Position numbers and translations under genes: made by a program. Under the pieces are notes generated by a model that was not told the origin of the DNA, did not search any database, and saw only the letters and a list, made by a program, of their open reading frames with translations. A DNA stretch of 12,980 nt from an uncultured Cytophagaceae bacterium (GTDB taxonomy: Bacteria > Bacteroidota > Bacteroidia > Cytophagales > Spirosomataceae): assembly GCA_903837305.1 (NCBI GenBank), contig CAILUB010000020.1:1-12980 (forward strand), written 5' to 3'. Shown here piece after piece: positions 7,753-12,980 of the stretch (positions within the stretch are counted from its first letter, which is position 1; the number at the start of each line of letters is the position of its first letter).

Positions 7753-8454
7753 ATGAACAAAACGGCAATAATTAGCGGAGGTAGCCAAGGAATTGGCAAA
7801 GCATTGGTGAAAAAATTCCTTTCGGAAGGATTTACCGTCTATACCTGCTCGCGAACAGGCGAGAAATTGAAGAACCTTTCTTCTGAATTCAATACGAACG
7901 CCTTGCATACATTTGTTGCAGATTTGAGCGTGAAAGCGGAATGTCAAGGATTTGCAAAATGGGTATTAGGCCAAACAAAAACCATTGATGTACTGATCAA
8001 TAACGCCGGTTTTTTTATGCCTGGTCAAATCCAGAACGAAGAGGATGGCGTTCTTGAGCGTCAAATCGAGGCTAATTTATATAGCGCCTATCATTTAACA
8101 CGAGCCTTTTTACCGACTCTACAGGCCCAAAAATCAGGCCACATTTTTACTATCTGTTCCACAGCCTCTATTACGGCCTATACTGCCGGCGGATCCTATT
8201 GCATCAGTAAGTTTGCCTTATTAGGCTTCACAAAAGTCTTGCGCGAGGAAACAAAGCTGCAAGGCATCAAAGTGACAGCCATCTTACCAGGAGCTACTTT
8301 AACCCCTGCTTGGGATGGAGTCGAATTACCTGAATCGCGCTTTATACCCGCAGACGATGTGGCATCGACGATTTATTCGGCTTATATGATGAATCCATCG
8401 ACTGTTTTAGAAGAAATACTCATCAGACCACAATTAGGGGACATCGAACTATGA
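7753..8454 (+). CDS. Short-chain dehydrogenase/reductase (SDR) family oxidoreductase
   Basis: Start chosen at 7753 (MNKTAIISGGSQGIG, 233 residues). An upstream ATG at 7708 would add 15 residues unlike the family, inside the divergent mlaE gene. The classical SDR fold is clear: nucleotide-binding SGGSQGIG at 8-15, ADL at 56-58, NNAG at 83-86, the active-site trio Ser136, Tyr149 and Lys153 (YCISK), and PGATLTPAW at 179-187. Arg34 in CSR after the second strand suggests an NADP preference, as in many classical SDRs; this is inference. The length is that of a compact classical SDR. The physiological substrate cannot be told. Its TGA overlaps the tsaE ATG (ATGA at 8451-8454), so it leads a coupled operon with tsaE and the alanine dehydrogenase-like gene. 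Confidence 0.92.
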   Translation: MNKTAIISGGSQGIGKALVKKFLSEGFTVYTCSRTGEKLKNLSSEFNTNALHTFVADLSVKAECQGFAKWVLGQTKTIDVLINNAGFFMPGQIQNEEDGVLERQIEANLYSAYHLTRAFLPTLQAQKSGHIFTICSTASITAYTAGGSYCISKFALLGFTKVLREETKLQGIKVTAILPGATLTPAWDGVELPESRFIPADDVASTIYSAYMMNPSTVLEEILIRPQLGDIEL

Positions 8455-8882
8455 GACCCTGGGATAAATACAGCATCACGGAATTGCCCGAAATCTCGTC
8501 TAGCCTAATTCGAGAAACGAAAGACTACCCCAATGTGTGGTTGTTTCGCGGTGAAATGGGTGCTGGAAAAACGACCTTGATAAAGGAGATTTGCCACCAA
8601 TTAGGAGTGGCACAATCCGTCCAAAGCCCCACCTTTTCATTGGTGAATGAATATGTAGACGGTAAAGGCAACCCCGTGTATCATTTTGATTTATACCGAT
8701 TGAAGAACGCTCAAGAGGCTTTCGACATCGGATTAGAAGAATATTTAGACTCTGGACACTTGTGTCTAGTGGAGTGGCCGGAGCAGGCGGAGGAGTTTTG
8801 GACCTTTGAACATCTGGAACTAAACGTTTCCCATGTAGATGACGCGCACCGTAAATTAGAAGTTGTATGGCGAAGATATTAG
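8451..8882 (+). CDS. tsaE: tRNA threonylcarbamoyladenosine biosynthesis ATPase TsaE
   Basis: A 143-residue P-loop protein of the usual TsaE size. It shows Walker A GEMGAGKTT at 34-42, the family motif SPTFSLVNEY at 59-68, HFDLYRL at 78-84 and LVEWPE at 106-111. TsaE is the small ATPase that works with TsaB and TsaD to transfer the threonylcarbamoyl group from TC-AMP to A37 of tRNAs reading ANN codons (t6A). It is cytosolic and generally essential or important. It begins in an ATGA overlap with the SDR stop and its 3' end overlaps the alanine dehydrogenase start by 16 bases, implying one transcript and coupled translation. Nothing is missing or unusual in the sequence. Confidence 0.95.
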   Translation: MRPWDKYSITELPEISSSLIRETKDYPNVWLFRGEMGAGKTTLIKEICHQLGVAQSVQSPTFSLVNEYVDGKGNPVYHFDLYRLKNAQEAFDIGLEEYLDSGHLCLVEWPEQAEEFWTFEHLELNVSHVDDAHRKLEVVWRRY

Positions 8883-10087
8883 AGCACAATCCCTTTCAGG
8901 ACTTACTTTCAAAACAAGGAATTGCCCCTTTAGAGGCGATGGCTTGGACAAAGCAGAATGCCCAAAGCATCCGCATTAGTATTCCAAAGGAATCCGACCC
9001 GAACGAAAACCGCATATCTCTAAGCCCACAAGCCGTTGCCTTATTAACGAATAATGGCCACGAAATCGTGATCGAAAAAGGCGCAGGAGAACGAGCAGGC
9101 TTCAGTGATTCAGACTATTTATTGGCCGGAGCGAGTGTGAGTGAGGATGTTGCGATGATTTGGCAAAGTGCGTTGACTTTAAAGATCACCCCTCCTACCA
9201 TCGCCGAAATCGCGCGCATGAAGGAAGGCCAAGCGTTTATTTCAAGTGCCTCCTACCAACATTTATCCTCCGAGTTAATCGACGCCATTAATGCCAAAAA
9301 GCTGATGGCCATCGGCCTAGAATTCGTCGAAGACAATGGCGGCGGCTTCCCTTTCATTAAAATAATGGCCGAAATAGCCGGCCAATTGATTTTGCCGATT
9401 GCAACGGAATTGATTCAAAAGAAAAAAGGATTGCTTTTAGGACATGTCACAGGTGTCCCTCCTTGCAATTTAGTGCTTTTAGGATCGGGTCAAGTCGTGG
9501 AGCAGGTGGCGCGAGCGGCAGCGAGCGCAGGCATTCAGTTCCAAGTATTCGATAAAGATATTTACAAGTTACAACGCCTAAAAGCGGCGCTTGGTTTCCC
9601 CATCGTCACGCAGGTGATTGACTCAGAAAACCTAGCAAAAGCGCTAAAGGAAGCCCAAATCATCGTAGGAGCGTTGCGTTCAGACAGTGGCATCACACCT
9701 TGCATCGTGACCGAAGAAATGGTTAGCAAACTGAATCCAGGAACATTGATTTTGGATGTTTGCATTGATCAAGGAGGCTGTTTTGAGACGTCTGAGGCGC
9801 GCACGATTCAGCATCCCACTTTTGAAAAATACGGCGTCACTCATTTCTGTGTACCGAATATTCCATCCCTTGTAGCTCACACAGCGAGTTTAGCAATGAG
9901 CAACCTGATGACCTCCTTCATCTTGAAGGCGGGGAAGACTGGGGGTGTGGAAGAAATGCTTTGGCAAGGAAAATCCTTCATGAAAGGAATATTCTGCTAC
10001 CGTGGTTTCGTTACGCAACCAAGCACCGGAAAATTGTTTCACAAACCGGTCAAAGACATCCAATTATTATTACTAAGTAAGAGTTAA
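8867..10087 (+). CDS. ald: Alanine dehydrogenase-like protein (AlaDH/PNT family)
   Basis: The 406-residue protein belongs to the alanine dehydrogenase/pyridine nucleotide transhydrogenase family, which interconverts L-alanine and pyruvate plus ammonia with NAD. After a 35-40 residue N-terminal extension comes IPKESDPNENRISLSPQAV (39-57), whose Arg49 matches the pyruvate-binding Arg. Lys106 (TLKITPP) fits the catalytic Lys position. The Rossmann domain has LLGSGQVVEQVARAA (204-218), and DVCIDQGGCFE (297-307) supplies Asp301; VPNIPSLVAHTAS closes the core. The catalytic His of characterised enzymes is not cleanly aligned; His132 (YQHLSSEL) is the nearest. The start at 8867 is supported because the long N-terminus is, to my knowledge, usual in Bacteroidota members. 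It overlaps tsaE by 16 bases. Family is secure; substrate is likely alanine but not proven. Confidence 0.82.
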   Translation: MAKILEHNPFQDLLSKQGIAPLEAMAWTKQNAQSIRISIPKESDPNENRISLSPQAVALLTNNGHEIVIEKGAGERAGFSDSDYLLAGASVSEDVAMIWQSALTLKITPPTIAEIARMKEGQAFISSASYQHLSSELIDAINAKKLMAIGLEFVEDNGGGFPFIKIMAEIAGQLILPIATELIQKKKGLLLGHVTGVPPCNLVLLGSGQVVEQVARAAASAGIQFQVFDKDIYKLQRLKAALGFPIVTQVIDSENLAKALKEAQIIVGALRSDSGITPCIVTEEMVSKLNPGTLILDVCIDQGGCFETSEARTIQHPTFEKYGVTHFCVPNIPSLVAHTASLAMSNLMTSFILKAGKTGGVEEMLWQGKSFMKGIFCYRGFVTQPSTGKLFHKPVKDIQLLLLSKS

Positions 10088-10090
10088 ATC

Positions 10091-10510
10091 ATGATCGAAG
10101 ATTACACAGCCCTTTCAAATGCACCTAATTCCCCGGACTTAAACGGAAAATACTTAGGCCTCATCTCCTCTGATTTCATCAAAGTAGCAGATGCCCTAAA
10201 AGAAGCATCCTACCAAATCAAAAAGCGTGGATTCTCCGACTTTCCCATCTTTGTGACCTCCCAACGTCCCATCGAAATCGGCCAAAAACTGATCGGCGTA
10301 GGCGAATTGCACGAAAACAAGTGGAACTACCACGCTTCGATGATGGAAGAATTTGTGCAGCGCAAACTTATCGCTGAAGAGAATATGGAACTGTTCGTCC
10401 AAAACTTCAAAGACATAGAAGAATTCGCGTGCCTTTTTGTGGTCGATGGACAGTTTACGAATTTTGTGTTTATCCCTTTTCCGGAGGAAGGGTCGGAGAT
10501 AAGAGAGTAG
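10091..10510 (+). CDS. Conserved-looking hypothetical protein, last gene of the SDR-tsaE-ald operon
   Basis: I do not recognise this 139-residue protein. It starts three bases after the alanine dehydrogenase stop, on the same strand and with the same base composition, so it is almost certainly expressed with it. It is soluble, acidic and mixed alpha/beta: a helix near 27-45 (FIKVADALKEASYQIKKRG), a strand FPIFVTS (about 51-57), a basic-polar middle (HENKWNYHASMMEEFVQRK), a helical ENMELFVQNFKDIEEF and a terminal strand pair (ACLFVVDGQFTNFVFIPFP). No signal peptide, membrane segment, cysteine cluster or nucleotide-binding motif is visible. Position suggests a link to the dehydrogenase or tsaE, but no function can be claimed. 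The last codons (EEGSEIRE) run into the purine-rich repeat downstream, so the natural C-terminus may have been altered by it. Confidence 0.8.
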   Translation: MIEDYTALSNAPNSPDLNGKYLGLISSDFIKVADALKEASYQIKKRGFSDFPIFVTSQRPIEIGQKLIGVGELHENKWNYHASMMEEFVQRKLIAEENMELFVQNFKDIEEFACLFVVDGQFTNFVFIPFPEEGSEIRE

Positions 10511-10537
10511 AGATTATAGAGTAAAGATTATAGAGTA
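10511..10537. repeat. Tandem direct repeat, 13-base unit with 14-base period
   Basis: AGATTATAGAGTA occurs at 10511-10523 and again, identically, at 10525-10537, separated by a single A. Fragments of the same pattern (GAGTAGAGAGTAGA) continue to about 10546. The array begins directly after the stop codon of the 139-residue hypothetical gene and forms the left half of a purine-rich then pyrimidine-rich intergenic segment. Confidence 0.85.
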
Positions 10538-10575
10538 GAGAGTAGATTGAGGAGATATTTTATCTCTACTCTATA
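10529..10575. repeat. Inverted repeat (13-bp stem) between convergent genes; possible transcription end signal
   Basis: TATAGAGTAGAGA (10529-10541) is perfectly complementary to 10563-10575, with 21 bases between. Outer bases extend the pairing imperfectly (10525-10527 with 10577-10579). An inner alternative hairpin is GAGATA/TATCTC at 10552-10557 and 10561-10566. It sits between the convergent hypothetical gene and xerD (stop at 10581-10583), where a terminator is expected. However, the stem is A+T-rich and no T-run follows immediately on either strand; the nearest is TTTTT at 10595-10599. A standard intrinsic terminator is therefore uncertain. Confidence 0.6.
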
Positions 10576-10580
10576 CTCTA

Positions 10581-11492
10581 CTATCTCTTATCTATTTTTG
10601 AAAAAGGATGAAAATCCTGCACCATCTGCGTCAAATACGCCCGATCCAAGTGCGTATAGATCTCCGTCGTTAAGATCGATTCATGGCCCAGCATCTCCTG
10701 GACCGCACGTAAATCTGCTCCACCCTCAATTAAATGTGTTGCAAATGAATGTCGAAAAGTATGGGGGCTGATCACTTTCGTGATGCCTGCTTTCGCGGCG
10801 AGGTCTTTACAAATCAAGAAAACCATCACGCGACTTAAGCCTGAACCTCGGCGATTGAGAAAAACGAAGTGAGTGGCATCTTTTTTGACAGGCACAGAAG
10901 GCCTAACCGATTCTAGATACAAATTCAAATACTTGAATGCATCGCGGCCCGCGGGAACCAGGCGCTCTTTTTCGCCCTTTCCACGGACTTTGATGAAGCC
11001 TTGATCTTCGTAGATATCTTCTCTTTTTAAGCCAATTAATTCAGAAACACGCAATCCGGCTCCGTACAAGAATTCTAGCATCGCACGGTTTCGAACGCCT
11101 TCTGGACTAGAGAGATCTGCCTGATCAAGAATGGCCGTGATCTCGTCGAAGGAAAGGGTATCGGGCAATTTGCGACCCATTTGGGGATTTTTCACGTGGA
11201 CGGTAGGGTCCGCTTTTAAGGTACCATCGAAAACGAGAAATTGAAAAAAGGCTCTAATACCTGAAAGGGTACGTGATTGGGTGCTTGCTTCAATCCCTAA
11301 GCTATGCAGGTCTTTTAAGAAGGCCAAAATATGAGATTCATCTACTTGGTTTATTGCCACGGGTGAAAAAGCCAAATAGGTTTCCAGTTTTTGTATGTCC
11401 CGTAAATAGGCTTCGTGGGAGTGCTTGGATAAGCCCCGCTCTATATTTAAGTAATCACCAAAAGACTGGATTTCTGTCTCCCACATATACAT
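10581..11492 (-). CDS. xerD: Tyrosine recombinase XerD (chromosome dimer resolution)
   Basis: A 303-residue integrase-family recombinase of typical Xer length. The N-terminal SAM-like core-binding domain (about 5-90, FGDYLNIERGLSKHSHEAYL) precedes a catalytic domain with the complete active site: Arg148 in GAGLRVSELIGL, Lys172 in RGKGEKERLVP, His244 and Arg247 in HTFRHSFATHL, His270 in LGHESI and the nucleophile Tyr279 in TEIYTHL. Xer recombinases convert chromosome dimers to monomers at dif near the terminus, activated by FtsK gamma; ftsK lies in the same window. There is no sign of a phage or island context, favouring the housekeeping enzyme over an element integrase. Met3 (11486) is an equally plausible start. 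XerD rather than XerC is judged by resemblance only. It is divergent from aroQ, with 67 bases between. Confidence 0.9.
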   Translation of the reverse strand: MYMWETEIQSFGDYLNIERGLSKHSHEAYLRDIQKLETYLAFSPVAINQVDESHILAFLKDLHSLGIEASTQSRTLSGIRAFFQFLVFDGTLKADPTVHVKNPQMGRKLPDTLSFDEITAILDQADLSSPEGVRNRAMLEFLYGAGLRVSELIGLKREDIYEDQGFIKVRGKGEKERLVPAGRDAFKYLNLYLESVRPSVPVKKDATHFVFLNRRGSGLSRVMVFLICKDLAAKAGITKVISPHTFRHSFATHLIEGGADLRAVQEMLGHESILTTEIYTHLDRAYLTQMVQDFHPFSKIDKR

Positions 11493-11529
11493 TTTATGCT
11501 TTGAATCCCGTAAATTTAAAGTAATTACG

Positions 11530-11537
11530 TATTTTTA
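11530..11537 (+). promoter_or_regulatory. Possible -7 element for aroQ
   Basis: TATTTTTA matches seven of eight positions of the Bacteroidota TAnnTTTG element, 22 bases before the aroQ ATG. A TTTG at 11500-11503 could be the -33 box, but the 26-base spacing is longer than usual. The 67-base xerD-aroQ gap must hold promoters for both genes; no clear xerD element was seen. Confidence 0.25.
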
Positions 11538-11559
11538 CACCGCATGTCCCCTTATTAAT

Positions 11560-11985
11560 ATGGTAAGAAAGAAAATATTGATCCTGAATGGCCCTAATTT
11601 GAATTTATTAGGCACGCGTGAACCTGAGATTTACGGAGCACAGACGTTCGAGCAGTTTTTGGAAATCTTACAAGATAAGTTTGGGGAGCAATTAGACATC
11701 TCTTATTTTCAATCTAACGAAGAAGGAGCACTCATCAATAAATTGCATGAAGTAGGGTTCAGCTATGATGGCATTTTATTCAATGCAGGTGGATATACAC
11801 ATACTTCAGTGGCTTTAGGCGATGCAGTAGCAGCCATCAAAACACCCGTAATCGAGATTCACATTTCAAATGTACATGCACGGGAAGATTTTCGTCACCA
11901 CAGCTATTTGAGCCCTAAGGCAAAAGGAATCATCGTCGGTTTAGGCCTTCGTGGTTACGAGTTAGGCCTTTATTCCTTTATTTAA
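11560..11985 (+). CDS. aroQ: 3-Dehydroquinate dehydratase, type II
   Basis: The 141-residue protein is a complete type II dehydroquinase, which forms a dodecamer and removes water from 3-dehydroquinate to give 3-dehydroshikimate in the shikimate pathway. It opens with ILILNGPNLNLLGTREPEIYG, containing Arg20 and the catalytic Tyr25. It also shows QSNEEGALINKLHE (51-64), FNAGGYTHTSVALGDAV (74-90, with Asn75 and His81 in the substrate site) and EIHISNVHAREDFRHHSYLS (99-118, with catalytic His101). The end, GIIVGLGLRGYELGL, is also typical. It diverges from xerD and is followed three bases later by the aminotransferase gene, so the two are probably cotranscribed. Confidence 0.97.
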   Translation: MVRKKILILNGPNLNLLGTREPEIYGAQTFEQFLEILQDKFGEQLDISYFQSNEEGALINKLHEVGFSYDGILFNAGGYTHTSVALGDAVAAIKTPVIEIHISNVHAREDFRHHSYLSPKAKGIIVGLGLRGYELGLYSFI

Positions 11986-11988
11986 CCC

Positions 11989-12980
11989 ATGTTATCCTTC
12001 TACCCTGGCCCCTCTAAGGTTCATCCAGAGGCCCTTGGATACATTCAAGAGGCTTTTGAGCAGGGTATTGTCAGCATTAACCACCGGAGTGAACGCTTCG
12101 AAAATTTGCTGGAAGCGACTTTTCAAGAGCTTCATTACAAATGGAATATTCCTAAAGACTATACCATCTATTTCGTTTCATCGGCGACAGAAGCCTGGGA
12201 AATCGTCATTCAATCTTTAGTTCGGAAAAAGTCAACACACCTTTACAATGGCGCTTTTGGCAAAAAATGGGCTCATTATGCAGCATCCGTTGCGGAATCA
12301 TTTGAATTCGCTATAGACCAAAGCCTTGCAGAATTTGCACAGCAAATAGGAACTATTCAGGGTGATACCTTATGTCTGGTCCAAAGTGAAACATCGAATG
12401 GAACAGGTCAACAAATCCGCCGAGCAGATTATCAATTAGCAGAAGATGCCCTCGTTGCTGTGGATGCCACTTCCTCGATGGGCGGCATTGAATTGCCCTG
12501 GAATGAAGCAGATGTTTGGTTAGCTTCGGTACAGAAATGCATCGGAATTCCAGCCGGAATGGGTCTGATGATCTGCTCTCCTAAGGCTTTAGCTCGGGCA
12601 AGAGAATTAGATCGGGCGACACATTATAATGACGTGTTGTTTTTAGAAGAGAATAGACAACTTTTCCAAACGCAAATGACACCGAATGTGTTAAGCATTT
12701 ACCTGGTTTACCGATTGACGCAGCAGCTGCCAATGCTTTCTGAAATACATCGTGCGACTTTAGCTAAAATGAAAATGTGGACTGATTTCTGGGATAATGA
12801 AACAGAGTTTAGCTATTTAATCGAAACCCCAGCGTTGCGATTGCCTACGGTTTTGGCCTTAACAGGAGCACCTGATAAGATCAAACAATTACACCAAATA
12901 TGTCTAATCAAAGATATAGAGCTCGGAAAAGGATATGGAAAATGGAAAGAAACAAGTTTCCGCATCGCTAATTTTCCAGC
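11989..12980 (+). CDS. Class V aminotransferase, phosphoserine aminotransferase-like (partial, 3' end beyond window)
   Basis: An open frame starts at the ATG three bases after the aroQ stop and runs 330 codons to the right edge without a stop; the family is about 350-360 residues, so only the tail is missing. It begins MLSFYPGPSKVHPEALGYIQ, the classic phosphoserine aminotransferase opening, followed by SINHRSERFENLL. Fold-type I PLP features are visible: VSSATEAWE near 63-71, Asp159 in VDATSSMGG (pyridine nitrogen contact) and Lys183 in ASVQKCIGIPAGMGLMI (Schiff base lysine). SerC converts 3-phosphohydroxypyruvate to phosphoserine, but relatives are alanine-glyoxylate aminotransferases and sequence alone does not decide, so no symbol is given. 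Adjacency to aroQ suggests shared amino-acid biosynthetic expression. Confidence 0.88.
   Translation, partial: MLSFYPGPSKVHPEALGYIQEAFEQGIVSINHRSERFENLLEATFQELHYKWNIPKDYTIYFVSSATEAWEIVIQSLVRKKSTHLYNGAFGKKWAHYAASVAESFEFAIDQSLAEFAQQIGTIQGDTLCLVQSETSNGTGQQIRRADYQLAEDALVAVDATSSMGGIELPWNEADVWLASVQKCIGIPAGMGLMICSPKALARARELDRATHYNDVLFLEENRQLFQTQMTPNVLSIYLVYRLTQQLPMLSEIHRATLAKMKMWTDFWDNETEFSYLIETPALRLPTVLALTGAPDKIKQLHQICLIKDIELGKGYGKWKETSFRIANFP

Noticed and set aside
8500..8889. 129-codon bottom-strand open frame opposite tsaE
   Set aside because: It is antisense to the conserved P-loop gene tsaE and has no recognisable protein features.
10547..10771. Small top-strand open frame of 74 codons opposite the xerD 3' end
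   Set aside because: It lies almost wholly antisense to the conserved catalytic region of xerD and starts inside the low-complexity repeat. Its proline/serine-rich translation resembles no family.
11941..11972. Repeated TTAGGCCTT near the aroQ end
   Set aside because: It arises from the repeated Gly-Leu/Leu-Gly-Leu coding of the conserved C-terminus and does not form an independent element.
12035..12220. 61-codon open frame on the top strand after aroQ
   Set aside because: It is an out-of-frame shadow of the aminotransferase gene that starts at 11989 and runs off the window.

Overview
The window is a piece of an ordinary chromosome from a member of the Bacteroidota, most likely Cytophagales-like. 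This rests on gene families and neighbourhoods: a GATGQGKS-type FtsK followed directly by a LolA-like protein, tsaE overlapping a Bacteroidota-type alanine dehydrogenase with a long N-terminus, xerD back to back with aroQ, and possible TAnnTTTG -7 elements rather than sigma70-like boxes. The genus cannot be fixed from the sequence alone. Coding density is very high. No gap exceeds about 120 bases, and I see no rRNA, tRNA, insertion sequence or CRISPR array.

Layout. The left edge carries the last 30 codons of purQ (+), closed by a strong bidirectional hairpin terminator (103-135). A leftward block follows: pyrD (pyrimidine synthesis), ftsK (chromosome translocase) and a lolA-like lipoprotein carrier whose start lies 1 base after the ftsK stop. 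Rightward from 4389 is a three-gene set: an alpha-E (DUF403) protein, an Anbu-type proteasome-like peptidase and a transglutaminase-like protein. The last two are joined by an ATGA overlap. This set matches a known but functionally obscure peptide-modification/proteolysis neighbourhood, but its usual circularly permuted ATP-grasp member is absent here.

The transglutaminase gene collides tail to tail, stop codon on stop codon, with a lone leftward mlaE-type lipid-transport permease. Divergent from mlaE, a tightly packed rightward operon runs SDR dehydrogenase, tsaE (tRNA t6A synthesis), alanine dehydrogenase-like enzyme and a 139-residue protein I do not recognise. It is followed by an unusual purine-rich then pyrimidine-rich segment with a 14-bp-period tandem repeat and a 13-bp inverted repeat (about 10501-10599), separating it from leftward xerD. 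Finally aroQ (shikimate pathway) and a class V aminotransferase of the phosphoserine aminotransferase type run rightward; the aminotransferase is cut by the right edge.

Most of the window is housekeeping: purine and pyrimidine synthesis, chromosome dimer resolution (FtsK and a Xer recombinase both present), envelope lipid/lipoprotein traffic, tRNA modification and amino-acid metabolism. The alpha-E/Anbu/transglutaminase set is the most interesting system; it is a known family association with an unsolved substrate, not wholly undescribed.
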